Translations under genes and position numbers: made by a program
Part shown: piece after piece, positions 45,291 through 57,045 of the stretch
Layout: every line of letters begins with the position of its first letter
Position numbering within the stretch: position 1 is the stretch's first letter
Assembly: GCA_947492585.1 (NCBI GenBank)
Contig: CANLND010000006.1
Coordinates: 62,001 to 126,000, forward strand
Origin: an uncultured Paracoccaceae bacterium
GTDB taxonomy: Bacteria > Pseudomonadota > Alphaproteobacteria > Rhodobacterales > Rhodobacteraceae
Direction of reading: 5' to 3'
DNA length: 64,000 nt
Notes under the pieces: generated by a model
Told to the model about the DNA's origin: nothing
The model's input: only the letters and a program-made list of their open reading frames with translations
Databases searched by the model: none

Positions 45291-46814
45291 TTATTTGATG
45301 CGTTGGCCGTTGGCGCGAATTTGACCGTCTTCGCTGATCTCGATCTTTGACTTCAGAGAATCGTCGCCATCCGCAGGAACCGCCAGAAGACCCATCATCA
45401 AACGCGCGCCAGTGGCGTCGCCTTCGCTCAGGATGCCCATCTTGATCAGATTGTCGAGCAAAGCGTTGGCACCTGTCAGTTGCAGGTTGGCCACGCCAGA
45501 AGGAGCAGGCAGACCATCAAAGGTTTCAACATCATCATTGTTAAAGGTGAAATCACCAGTGCCACTCAGCGCCGCACCCGCCGCAGAAACCAGCAGTTCT
45601 TTGACTGTCAGAGCGGTCAGCTCACCGGGTTCTTTCTCTTCCACAATCAGCGCGGCCATCGCATCATCTGCCAGAAGATCGGTCAAAAGCTTACCCTTGC
45701 CCGCCAGATCCAGAACAATTGTGGCCGGATCACGTGGCAAAACACCCGACGGGTCCACCATGCCCCAGACAAGGTCGGGCAGTTTGAAATCACGCAAGGA
45801 GACCCCAAAGGCAAAATCCTGCTCTTCGTCAGAAGCAGACACAGGCATCAGGAGTTTCAAACCAGCTTCAGCCAGCGACAGATCCAGCGGGAAAGGCACA
45901 TCCGAACTGGTGATGCTCAGGTTGGTGGCATTCTGCGTCAGCGCATAGTCCAGCGTATTTTCGTCAAACGTAAATGCAAACTGCCCGCCGTCAGAGCGGC
46001 TTTCCAAGCCAAAATTGTCGGATCCATCAACACCAACAATCTCACTATTGCCGCTGTCATATGACATGGCAACTTTGCCGCTGATACCACCTAGGAGGTT
46101 TTTCGAAGAATCGGTTTCGCCAGCACCCAAAGGCACAACGCTTTCGCCCTCGAACGCCAGTTTGTTCAATGTCCCCTTGAAGGCCCCCTGTTCGTTGGCA
46201 TCAGGGTCCTTGAAAAACACATTATAGGACAATGCGCCAATGGAGCCGTCTTGTACGTAATTGCGCAGCGCGTTCAGCGTCATTTCAGTTTTGCTGGTGA
46301 CATCATCTAGTGTCACCGAAACGCCAAACAGATCATCAGACAGCGGCGCGCCATCAACGGTCAAGGAGACCAGCGACATGACAACCTGCGAAGAATTGAA
46401 ATCATACCGCATGTTGTCCGGCGTACCCGAAACCACCATCGCATTATGGTCCTGACGGTACATCAGCTCACCAGCCACCGGTTCTTTTGCGTCGTTGATG
46501 GTAAACCCTATGGGGAATTCACCCGGCATATCGACCACAACGGTGCCGTCGCCGTTTTCGGTAAAGGTGATCTCGGGCCAGGTGAGCGCCAAGCCCGCGT
46601 CTGCGTCATCCAAATAAATCTGCATCGCAATGTCGCGGACAGTCAAAGTGCCCCCAGACGTGGATTCGGTCGCCGTGATTTCATAGCCAGTGCTGACCAT
46701 ATAGGCTTTCCAGTCGCTCCAGACATCCTGCGCGCTGACATCCGCCACTGCCATTTGTGTTGAAAACGCCAGCAGCGCTGCGGCGCTGCAGCTCTGTTTA
46801 AATGTTACCGACAT
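45291..46814 (-). CDS. DUF2125-like exported protein
   Basis: A 507-residue exported protein. A signal peptide (KQSCSAAALLAFSTQMAVA) is followed by a long beta-rich body, with SAQDVWSDWKAYMVSTGYEIT at its start and repeats of amphipathic strands. The DUF2125 family is common in alphaproteobacteria and of unknown function; it may be a periplasmic or outer-membrane-associated protein. Aspartate- and glycine-rich stretches (SDNFGLESRSDGGQF) are acidic. The start was moved to 46814 (MSVTFKQSC); the ORF-track ORF begins 20 codons earlier without support. Confidence 0.78.
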   Translation of the reverse strand: MSVTFKQSCSAAALLAFSTQMAVADVSAQDVWSDWKAYMVSTGYEITATESTSGGTLTVRDIAMQIYLDDADAGLALTWPEITFTENGDGTVVVDMPGEFPIGFTINDAKEPVAGELMYRQDHNAMVVSGTPDNMRYDFNSSQVVMSLVSLTVDGAPLSDDLFGVSVTLDDVTSKTEMTLNALRNYVQDGSIGALSYNVFFKDPDANEQGAFKGTLNKLAFEGESVVPLGAGETDSSKNLLGGISGKVAMSYDSGNSEIVGVDGSDNFGLESRSDGGQFAFTFDENTLDYALTQNATNLSITSSDVPFPLDLSLAEAGLKLLMPVSASDEEQDFAFGVSLRDFKLPDLVWGMVDPSGVLPRDPATIVLDLAGKGKLLTDLLADDAMAALIVEEKEPGELTALTVKELLVSAAGAALSGTGDFTFNNDDVETFDGLPAPSGVANLQLTGANALLDNLIKMGILSEGDATGARLMMGLLAVPADGDDSLKSKIEISEDGQIRANGQRIK

Positions 46815-46947
46815 AGAAATACCTTTCGTGGTGATCGCAAAGATCAGGTTTCGCGAAGCAAGGAAGCGCGTCAAGGTGCCAGAGACTGGACCGCTCCCCT
46901 TCGCCAGTTTATCACAGTTATACGTGTGAGATTTGGAGATTTACCCC

Positions 46948-47697
46948 ATGGATTTCAATAATAAATCTGTCGTCATTACGGGAGCAAGTCGCGGAATTGG
47001 CGCTGCAGCTGCGCGACTTTTTGCCGAGGCAGGCGCACGCGTCGCTTTATTGGCGCGTGACGGAGACGCATTATTGGCCTTGGCTGACGAAATCGGCGGC
47101 AACGTGCTGCCCTTGCCCTGTGATGTCTCGGACTATGCTTCTGTGGCGCGCGCGATTGATCACGTTCATGACGAATGGGGCGGCGTGGATATCCTGATCA
47201 ACAATGCCGGCGTAATCGACCCGATTGCACGCCTGTCCGATGCTGATCCCGCCGCATGGTCCAAACTGATCGACGTGAATATCTCCGGCGTGTTCAATGG
47301 GATGCGGGCGGTTTTACCCGCAATGAAACAGGCCGGTGCCGGCACGATTATCACGGTGTCCTCGGGGGCAGCCCATCGCCCGCTGGAGGGGTGGAGCGCC
47401 TATTGCACCTCCAAAGCGGGTGCAGCCATGCTGACGCAAGCGCTTGATCTGGAAGAGCGCTCCAATGGTTTGCGCGTTCTCGGGCTGTCCCCCGGAACCG
47501 TCGCCACCCAGATGCAACGTGACATCAAAGCAAGCGGCCTCAATCCGGTCAGCACATTAGAGTGGGAAGACCACATTCCCCCTGACTGGCCGGCCCGCGC
47601 CCTGATGTGGATGTGCACCCGCGATGCGGACGCATTCATCGGGACTGAAATTTCACTGCGGGACGACGCCATCCGTGCACGGGTGGGTCTGATATGA
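46948..47697 (+). CDS. SDR-family oxidoreductase
   Basis: A 249-residue short-chain dehydrogenase/reductase. The NAD(P)-binding motif is VVITGASRGIGAAAARLFAEAG, the structural NNAG is INNAGVIDP, and the catalytic Ser-Tyr-Lys are in TVSSGAAHRPLEGWSAYCTSKAG. The substrate is unknown. The ATG at 46948 has GGAG 9 nt upstream. Its last codon overlaps the start of the crotonase gene (ATGA), so the two proteins probably act together, perhaps on a CoA ester. Confidence 0.9.
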   Translation: MDFNNKSVVITGASRGIGAAAARLFAEAGARVALLARDGDALLALADEIGGNVLPLPCDVSDYASVARAIDHVHDEWGGVDILINNAGVIDPIARLSDADPAAWSKLIDVNISGVFNGMRAVLPAMKQAGAGTIITVSSGAAHRPLEGWSAYCTSKAGAAMLTQALDLEERSNGLRVLGLSPGTVATQMQRDIKASGLNPVSTLEWEDHIPPDWPARALMWMCTRDADAFIGTEISLRDDAIRARVGLI

Positions 47698-48305
47698 TTA
47701 CGGTCAACACAGACGCAAATGACGTGTGGACCGTCACCTTGAATCGCCCCGACAAAGCCAATGCCTTGACGGCGGCAATGCTGCAGGAATTGGTCGAGGT
47801 TTTTCAACGGGCGCAAACGGCGCGCGGCGTTATCCTCACTGGTACAGGCAAAGTCTTCAGCGCAGGCGCCGATTTAGACGAAGCCCGCGCGGGACTGGCA
47901 ATTTCTCCCCTTTGGGAGCAGCTGTCCGCGGCTGTTGCCGCACTGCCCTGCCTGTGTATTGCAGCGCTGAATGGCACATTGGCGGGCGGCGCCAACGGCA
48001 TGGCGCTGGCCTGTGATCTGCGCCTTACAGTTCCAGAGGCTAAGGTATTCTACCCGGTAATGAAATTAGGGTACCTTCCGCAACCATCTGACGCAAAACG
48101 TTTAAAATCCCTAGTCGGTCCAGCACGAGCAAAAATGATACTGGCCGCCGGTCAAAAAATCCCAGCCAGCGAAGCCTTGGCGTGGGGATTGGTGGATCGC
48201 ATTGTGCCCGAAAAAGATCTTCTGACAACCGCACATACGCTGCTTGCAGATTCTGTTGCTGCGGATCCAACGCTTGCCCACAAGATCATCACCGACTGCG
48301 ATTGA
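47694..48305 (+). CDS. Short crotonase-family protein lacking both catalytic glutamates
   Basis: A 203-residue crotonase-fold protein, about 55 residues shorter than usual (around 260). The oxyanion-hole blocks remain (FSAGADLDEARAGL; ALNGTLAGGANGMALACDLRL). The two catalytic glutamates of enoyl-CoA hydratase are replaced: GGANGMAL stands where GGGCELAM is usual, and FYPVMKLGYLP where FGQPEINLG is usual. The C-terminal trimerisation helices are truncated. It may act as another crotonase-type enzyme or be inactive. It is translationally coupled to the SDR gene. Confidence 0.82.
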   Translation: MITVNTDANDVWTVTLNRPDKANALTAAMLQELVEVFQRAQTARGVILTGTGKVFSAGADLDEARAGLAISPLWEQLSAAVAALPCLCIAALNGTLAGGANGMALACDLRLTVPEAKVFYPVMKLGYLPQPSDAKRLKSLVGPARAKMILAAGQKIPASEALAWGLVDRIVPEKDLLTTAHTLLADSVAADPTLAHKIITDCD

Positions 48306-48504
48306 CGCCCGGCGTTTCCCAGAAGATCTTAGTGGGATGCGGGTGGCACGTCAGCACGTTCGTTTGGGCTGAACCTGCCCGACGTGCGGTCTCTGTCGAG
48401 GTCCGTCATAGTGCTCAAGCAGCAGAAAGCGACGTGAGGCAGCTCGGATCAATTAGGCGAAACGAGCTGCCCGAGAGCAAAGTTATGCGTGATTCTACAG
48501 TGAA
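48306..48504. other. 199-bp non-coding region between the crotonase gene and gyrB
   Basis: Both flanking genes end here. No gene is evident. It holds a perfect 9-bp inverted repeat, GGCAGCTCG (48438-48446) and CGAGCTGCC (48463-48471), spacer 16 nt, without a T-run. A plus-strand frame (CGWHVSTFVWAEPARRAV) is open across it but has no start or recognised family; a decayed gene or element edge is possible. Confidence 0.5.
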
Positions 48505-51601
<3,097 letters not shown>

Positions 51602-51623
51602 AAGATACTCCAAACCGATAAAT

Positions 51624-51635
51624 TGACCTCGGTCA
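51624..51635. promoter_or_regulatory. Putative TetR operator 1 (TGACCTCGGTCA)
   Basis: First of three 12-bp near-identical palindromes of the form TGACC-N2-GGTCA in the divergent TetR/NQO promoter region; 23 bp upstream of the NQO start. Confidence 0.75.
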
Positions 51636-51653
51636 CGTTTTAAAATCAAAAAG

Positions 51654-51665
51654 TGACTACGGTCA
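51654..51665. promoter_or_regulatory. Putative TetR operator 2 (TGACTACGGTCA)
   Basis: Second copy, 30 bp from the first, with one mismatch in the left half (TGACT). Confidence 0.7.
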
Positions 51666-51675
51666 ATTGCAAATT

Positions 51676-51687
51676 TGACCGCGGTCA
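51676..51687. promoter_or_regulatory. Putative TetR operator 3 (TGACCGCGGTCA)
   Basis: Third copy, a perfect 12-bp palindrome, 22 bp from the second and 22 bp before the TetR start codon. Flanking bases (TTGACC...GGTCAC) are shared with copy 1. Confidence 0.75.
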
Positions 51688-51708
51688 CTAAATAATTGTG
51701 AGAACCAA

Positions 51709-52296
51709 ATGGTACGCGCACCACAGCAACGCAGGTTAGAAACACGGGCCAAGCTGCTCGCCGTCGCCGCAGACATTATTGCCTCTGAGGGCATTGGAAA
51801 CCTTCGGGTTGAGGACGTGGTGCAGCGCGCGGGCGTGGCCAAAGGCACGCTCTTTTCCCACTTCAAGGACAAGGATGGCCTGCTGGCGATTCTGGTCGGC
51901 GCGCAGGTCATGCAATATCTGGATGACATGGACGCACTTGGCGCCCCCAGCAGTATCGACAGCCTGCTGAACCGGATCGAACCGTTGTTAAACTATATCG
52001 CGGCAGACCGGGTGATTTTTGACCTGCTCCTGCGCTATTCCGGTTCGATCAGCGATCATAGCGACGAAGTGATCACTGCAGGTTTTTATCGCCAGATCGA
52101 ACTATGGGCCAATTGGGTCGCGGTGCTACAGGCGCAGGGACATGTGCGCAACAATCACCCGCCTGCCCTGCTTGCCGAAGGGGTCCAGGCCTTTATGAAC
52201 CAGGTTCTGGCCCTTCGATTTTGCCAAAAAACACCAGCAGATGTGCCCGCGATGTCAGCCTTGCGTCCGTTTGTGATGGCGTGGTTAGCGCCCTAA
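51709..52296 (+). CDS. TetR/AcrR-family transcriptional regulator
   Basis: A 195-residue repressor-type protein. The N-terminal TetR helix-turn-helix is LLAVAADIIASEGIGNLRVEDVVQRAGVAKGTLFSHFKDKDGLLAIL (residues about 14-60); the rest is a helical ligand-binding domain. It is divergent from the flavodoxin-like reductase gene, with three palindromes between them that it most likely binds. Ligand unknown. Its stop overlaps the convergent nucleotidyltransferase stop by 4 bp. Confidence 0.92.
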   Translation: MVRAPQQRRLETRAKLLAVAADIIASEGIGNLRVEDVVQRAGVAKGTLFSHFKDKDGLLAILVGAQVMQYLDDMDALGAPSSIDSLLNRIEPLLNYIAADRVIFDLLLRYSGSISDHSDEVITAGFYRQIELWANWVAVLQAQGHVRNNHPPALLAEGVQAFMNQVLALRFCQKTPADVPAMSALRPFVMAWLAP

Positions 52297-53090
52297 ACGC
52301 AGCTTAGCCGTTGGTGCAGGGCATTTGCACGGCTCCAGTCCTGTCTCTGAGGCCGCGCCGCTTCGGATGCTAGCCAGATCTTTGCTCTGTCTTCTTCGTC
52401 TGCCACCAACTGATCCAGAAGGGGAACGGTCGCTCTTGCCTCAAACCCTTCGCGAACCTGTTTTTTCTGCTCGGTTAGCTGTGCAATCTCACTGCTAAGC
52501 ACCGGGTTCAACTCGCAGCCCGCCAGCAACCCCTGCATATGCATCGGCGCCATTGCCTGCTCGTTCAGACGCATCCATCGCAGCGCAAGCGCGGGGCGCA
52601 GCATGTAAAAATAGCGTTTCAGCCGGGGGTGGCCATCTGGACCAATCAGTTTGGTCCGCTGACGTTTTATCAGGTTCAGATAATGCCACGTCACCGCGCG
52701 CCGATCCAAAATGTCTGCACAAAACGACGTCAGCTGTGCCAGAGCGTCTGGCGTTTGAACATAACAGATTGGAGATTGCAGCCATTCTGCAATCACGGCG
52801 TTTGATCCCATCGCAAGCGTCAACGCCTTACCCAGCTCCCAGCCGGACACATCCAGTTCGTCATCAATGGGGCGCTCAATCACGTCCCGCCGCGAATCCA
52901 AGCGAAAATGCCAATCCATTGGGCGTGCATAGACAAATCGAACGTCATAATCACTATCAGGCGAGTGAAACCCCCACGCCCGCGATCCAGATTCAATGGC
53001 GAAAAGAATGCGGACGCCCTCGTCGCGCTCAATATCACGCAGTTGTGCCACAATGCGCGCATGCATCATCTGATTGACTGGCTCATCCAT
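52293..53090 (-). CDS. Predicted nucleotidyltransferase (YcgL / RlaP-like, DNA polymerase beta superfamily)
   Basis: A 265-residue protein. The polymerase-beta-like signature is at the N-terminus: FAIESGSRAWGFHSPDSDYDVRFVYARP carries the GS...DxD metal motif. It continues with the YcgL-type body (PIDDELDVSGWELGKALTLAMGSNAVIAEWLQSPI; WHYLNLIKRQRTKL). The family (COG3541) is predicted to transfer nucleotides and is linked to RNA repair or antiphage contexts elsewhere; its substrate is unknown. The ATG at 53090 overlaps the recF stop, so it is probably co-transcribed with recF. Confidence 0.85.
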   Translation of the reverse strand: MDEPVNQMMHARIVAQLRDIERDEGVRILFAIESGSRAWGFHSPDSDYDVRFVYARPMDWHFRLDSRRDVIERPIDDELDVSGWELGKALTLAMGSNAVIAEWLQSPICYVQTPDALAQLTSFCADILDRRAVTWHYLNLIKRQRTKLIGPDGHPRLKRYFYMLRPALALRWMRLNEQAMAPMHMQGLLAGCELNPVLSSEIAQLTEQKKQVREGFEARATVPLLDQLVADEEDRAKIWLASEAARPQRQDWSRANALHQRLSCV

Positions 53091-54201
53091 CGCGTTCGCC
53101 GACCTCAGAGATGCCGTTTGCGTCTGTGACCTCAAACCTCTGTGCCCTCTGTCCCAGGTCGGTGAACAATTCAGGACCGGTCCCCGTCATCCACGCCTGA
53201 ACCCCAAGCGCACAGATCTCATCATACAGCGCGGCGCGGCGGGCGGCGTCCAGATGGGCGGAGACCTCATCCAGCAGCAGTATAGGTGGCGCGCCTTCGC
53301 GCGCTTTCAACGCACGGGCATTGGCCAAAATCAGCGAGACCAGCAGGGCCTTTTGTTCGCCAGTTGAGCAGTCTCGCGCCGGCACGCCTTTGGCCCGGAA
53401 TGTGCCCAGAAGGTCACTGCGGTGCGGCCCAACCAAGGTACGCCCGGCGGCCAGATCGCGAAACCGGCTTTCCTCCAGGGCGGCACGAAAGTCTTCGCTA
53501 CTGTCTGGCATAGCCCCGTCGGCTTGGATCAGTTCCAATTCCGCAACTGGAAACCCCGTTTCAACGTCGCTCTGGGCCGCATGCAATACATCTACCGCCT
53601 GCACCCGGGCCTGATGAATGCGGTGGCCGACTTCGCTCATCTGCGATTCGATCACGCGATACCAAGCCGGATCGCGCACCTGTTCCTTGAGCAGCTTGTT
53701 GCGCTCCCGCATGGTTTTTTCATAGATTAGGCTGGCCTCGGCATGGGCAGGTTCCAACGTCAGCGCAATGCGGTCCAAAAACCGGCGACGCCCCTCGGCG
53801 GCCTCTATCCATAGCCGGTCCATTGCAGGCACCAGCCAGACCACACGGCACATCTGTCCCAAACTGGTTTGATTGCTGGCCTTGTTGTCCACACGCACCT
53901 GACGCGCGGCACCATTTTCGGACCAGGTTTCGATTTCATAAATCTGATCACGGGCCTTCAACTGCCCCTTTAGCTTCCACCCCAACTCTTCGGGGCGGCG
54001 GGTCATGTCGGCGGCACTGGCGCGGCGAATGCCGCGACCGGGTGAAAACAGCGACACAGCTTCCAAAATATTGGTTTTGCCCGCGCCATTGTCACCAAAC
54101 AAGGCAACTGGACGACCATCCAAAAGCAATTCCGCCCGCAAATGCGAGCGAAAATGAGAGAGCATCAAGGAAGTAAGGGCCAACACGCCGCGCGCTCCCA
54201 T
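53083..54201 (-). CDS. recF: DNA replication and repair protein RecF
   Basis: A 372-residue SMC-like ABC ATPase. Walker A is ALFGDNGAGKTNILEAVSLFSPGRG (about 36-43); the signature and Walker B are DCSTGEQKALLVSLILANARALK and ILLLDEVSAHLDAARRAALYDEI. It loads RecA at gaps. Following dnaN in the canonical dnaA-dnaN-recF order supports the call. A GTG at 54186, with GGGAG 6 nt upstream, may be the true start and would give 367 residues. Confidence 0.95.
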   Translation of the reverse strand: MGARGVLALTSLMLSHFRSHLRAELLLDGRPVALFGDNGAGKTNILEAVSLFSPGRGIRRASAADMTRRPEELGWKLKGQLKARDQIYEIETWSENGAARQVRVDNKASNQTSLGQMCRVVWLVPAMDRLWIEAAEGRRRFLDRIALTLEPAHAEASLIYEKTMRERNKLLKEQVRDPAWYRVIESQMSEVGHRIHQARVQAVDVLHAAQSDVETGFPVAELELIQADGAMPDSSEDFRAALEESRFRDLAAGRTLVGPHRSDLLGTFRAKGVPARDCSTGEQKALLVSLILANARALKAREGAPPILLLDEVSAHLDAARRAALYDEICALGVQAWMTGTGPELFTDLGQRAQRFEVTDANGISEVGERDG

Positions 54202-54242
54202 GTCATCTTGTAAAAAATACGACCACCAAAAGGAATGGGCGT

Positions 54243-55364
54243 TTAGACGCGCATCGGCATCACAACATAGACCGCGCTTTGATCATTTCCTTCGCGCATC
54301 AATGTCGGATCCCCGGACGAGTTGAACATGAACACCGCGTTTTCGCGGTCCACCTGATTGGCGATTTCCAACAGATATTTGGCGTTGAACCCGATATCCA
54401 GACGTTCATCGCTATAGGCGACGGCCAGCTCTTCTTCGGCGGCACCACTGTCGGGCGCGTTGACTGACAGGATCAGGCGATCTTCGTCCAGCTGCAGTTT
54501 CACCGCGCGTGAACGTTCCGAGGACACCGTTGCAACCCGGTCAACAGCCTTGGCAAATTCCGACGCATCCACTTCCAGACGACGGGTGTTGCCGGCCGGA
54601 ATAACCCGTGTGTAATCGGGGAACGTACCGTCGATCACTTTGGAGGTCAGGGTGATGGTAGGGGTGGCAAAGCGCACTTTGGTTTCGCTGACGGAAACCG
54701 AAATTTCCATTTCGTCATCATCCAGAAGCTTGCGCAATTCACCAACTGTTTTACGTGGAACAATGACACCCGGCATATCCGCGGCACCAGCGGGCAGATC
54801 CGCATCAATGCGCGCCAGACGGTGGCCATCAGTGGCAACACAGCGCAGAGCTTGGCCGTTTTCGGCGCCCTCCGCCACATGCATGTAGACACCATTCAGG
54901 TAATAACGCGTCTCTTCGGTAGAAATTGCAAATTTCGACTTATCGAACAAACGACGCAAAACGGCAGCATTGGCAGTAAAGTTCGATTGGTATTCGGATG
55001 TCGCCATCACCGGAAAATCTTCGCGCGGCAAAGTCGCCAGCGAGAAATTTGAGCGCCCAGCCTCAACCGTCAGACGTCCCGAAGCAGCATCCGCCGTCAG
55101 CGTGACCAATGCACCATCGGGCAACTTGCGGACAATTTCATGCAGCGTGGTTGCAGCCACGGTGGTAGCACCAGCCCGCTCAACCTGCGCTGTGGCTTTG
55201 TCGACCACCTCAATATCCAGATCGGTAGCGCGGAATTGAACCGTTTCACCTTCGGCTTCAATCAGAACATTTGCCAGAATCGGAATGGTATTGCGTCGCT
55301 CGACGACCGATTGGGCCTGAGAGACCGCTTTCAGAAGTGTTGCGCGTTCGATGCTGATCTTCAT
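54243..55364 (-). CDS. dnaN: DNA polymerase III beta clamp
   Basis: A 373-residue sliding clamp made of three similar domains: MKISIERATLLKAVSQAQSVVERRNTIPILANVLIEA at the start, the central RRLFDKSKFAISTEETRYYLNGVYMH, and the C-terminal IGFNAKYLLEI and VYVVMPMRV. It tethers the replicase to DNA. It lies between dnaA and recF. The ATG at 55364 is the usual family start; ATG 55370 (MDMKIS) is also in range of AAAAGGA. Confidence 0.96.
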   Translation of the reverse strand: MKISIERATLLKAVSQAQSVVERRNTIPILANVLIEAEGETVQFRATDLDIEVVDKATAQVERAGATTVAATTLHEIVRKLPDGALVTLTADAASGRLTVEAGRSNFSLATLPREDFPVMATSEYQSNFTANAAVLRRLFDKSKFAISTEETRYYLNGVYMHVAEGAENGQALRCVATDGHRLARIDADLPAGAADMPGVIVPRKTVGELRKLLDDDEMEISVSVSETKVRFATPTITLTSKVIDGTFPDYTRVIPAGNTRRLEVDASEFAKAVDRVATVSSERSRAVKLQLDEDRLILSVNAPDSGAAEEELAVAYSDERLDIGFNAKYLLEIANQVDRENAVFMFNSSGDPTLMREGNDQSAVYVVMPMRV

Positions 55365-55554
55365 GTCCATCAATCCTTTTCGTCAGGCCAAGCCAATGAC
55401 CAAGCGTCTGGCCGGAAGAGCAAACTAACGGTTTACCCCTGTGACACAAGACTTTTGTCATTTTCTCCGATTGTAGAGCCTGAGCGTCAAGAGGCCAAAA
55501 GCCTCAAATGACCAGTTGACGGGTGACCGTTGCTGCCAGACCCCCAAACCCATG

Positions 55555-55585
55555 AAAAAGCGGCCTCGATTTACATCGAGACCGC
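55555..55585 (-). terminator. Terminator of dnaA
   Basis: On the minus strand GCGGTCTCGAT-GTAA-ATCGAGGCCGC forms an 11-bp stem with one G-U pair, followed by TTTTT. It lies 39 bp after the dnaA stop, so dnaN probably has its own promoter in the following ~190 bp. Confidence 0.88.
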
Positions 55586-55623
55586 AAAGTCTGTGATAGA
55601 TAGGCAAAGGGTTGAGCCTGAGA

Positions 55624-57045
55624 TTACGCCTCAAGCGCGCGGCGCAGCATCTCCACGTCTTCGGCGATTTGACCATCAACCGATTTCAGCTCTTCAATAC
55701 GTTTGACGCCGTGCATCACCGTGGTGTGGTCACGCCCCCCAAACCGGCGGCCAATTTCAGGCAAGCTGCGGCTGGTCAGCTGCTTGCACAGATACATCGC
55801 AACCTGACGCGGGCGCGCATAAGAGCGCAGGCGCTTGGGGCCAATGATGTCGGACATACGAATATTGTAATATTCCGAAACCTTACGCTGGATCTCTTCG
55901 ACGGTGATCTTGCGCTCGGAGGCACGCAGGACATCAGCAAGACAGTCCTGGGTCAGTTCCATGTCGATTTCACGACCAACAAGAGAGGCAAAGGCGAACA
56001 GACGGGTCAACGCACCTTCGAGCACACGCACGTTGGTTGAAATCCGATGTGCCAGAAATTCAAGAACACCATCGGCGATTTGCAGATCAGGATACGTTTG
56101 ACGCTGATGCTGTACTTTGGTCTGCAAGATACCAAGGCGCAGTTCATAATCCGTGGGGTGCAGGTCGACGACCAGACCACACTGCAAACGCGATTTCACG
56201 CGCTCTTCCAGCTCTTTGATCTCACCGGGTGCACGATCGGCCGAGATAATGATCTGTTTGTTCTGATCAACCAGCGCGTTGAAAGTATGAAAGAACTCTT
56301 CCTGTGTGGAATCTTTCCCTGCGATGAATTGGACGTCATCCACCATCAAAACGTCGACCGACCGGAACAAGTGTTTGAAATCCATCATCTTGCGTTCGCG
56401 CAAAGCTTGCACAAAGCGGTACATGAATTGTTCCGCGGACAGATACAGTACGTTCAGATCCGGATTTGACTGTGTCAGCTCCCAGGCAATGGCGTGCATC
56501 AGGTGGGTTTTACCCAGACCAACGCCCCCGTACAGAACCAACGGATTAAACGTAACAGGGCCGCCTTCGGCGACACGACGGGCGGCGGCATGCGCCAGTT
56601 CGTTGGGTTTCCCCACAACAAAGCTGTCAAACGTAAACCTTGGATCCAAAGGCGCAGCCTGCAGCGTTTCCAAAGGCTCTTTGCCCGCAGCGGGTGCGGA
56701 GCTGGCTGCGGATGTCACAGGGGCAGCGGTTGCCACTGGCGCGTCATCCTGCATCACCTCAAACAAGGGAGCGGGCGCATCACCAAGAGCTGACGCCGGA
56801 GCCTTTACAGCCACCTTGAACGCCAGACGCTGAACTTGTTCGCCAGCCAAATTGAATTCGTGCAAGATGAGGTCAGAGAAATTCTGCCCTACATAGTTGC
56901 CCATGAAGTTCGTCGGCACTGTGAACACAGCGATACCAGAATCCATGGCTTGCAGCTCTAGTGGTTCAATCCACGTCTTAAAGTTGTTTTGTCCAACCGC
57001 GCCCAGCAAACGTTGCTGGACATGATCCCATGTCTCTTCATTCAT
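55624..57045 (-). CDS. dnaA: Chromosomal replication initiator DnaA
   Basis: A 473-residue DnaA. Domain I starts MNEETWDHVQQRLLGAVGQNNFKTWIEPLE; an alanine/proline-rich domain II linker follows. Domain III carries Walker A LVLYGGVGLGKTHLMHAIAWE, Walker B DVLMVDDVQFIAGKDSTQEEFFHTFNAL and the arginine finger region. Domain IV ends with FGGRDHTTVMHGVKRIEEL, the DnaA-box binding helix. The ATG at 57045 with GAGGGG 7 nt upstream replaces the ORF-track start. It heads dnaA-dnaN-recF. Confidence 0.97.
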   Translation of the reverse strand: MNEETWDHVQQRLLGAVGQNNFKTWIEPLELQAMDSGIAVFTVPTNFMGNYVGQNFSDLILHEFNLAGEQVQRLAFKVAVKAPASALGDAPAPLFEVMQDDAPVATAAPVTSAASSAPAAGKEPLETLQAAPLDPRFTFDSFVVGKPNELAHAAARRVAEGGPVTFNPLVLYGGVGLGKTHLMHAIAWELTQSNPDLNVLYLSAEQFMYRFVQALRERKMMDFKHLFRSVDVLMVDDVQFIAGKDSTQEEFFHTFNALVDQNKQIIISADRAPGEIKELEERVKSRLQCGLVVDLHPTDYELRLGILQTKVQHQRQTYPDLQIADGVLEFLAHRISTNVRVLEGALTRLFAFASLVGREIDMELTQDCLADVLRASERKITVEEIQRKVSEYYNIRMSDIIGPKRLRSYARPRQVAMYLCKQLTSRSLPEIGRRFGGRDHTTVMHGVKRIEELKSVDGQIAEDVEMLRRALEA

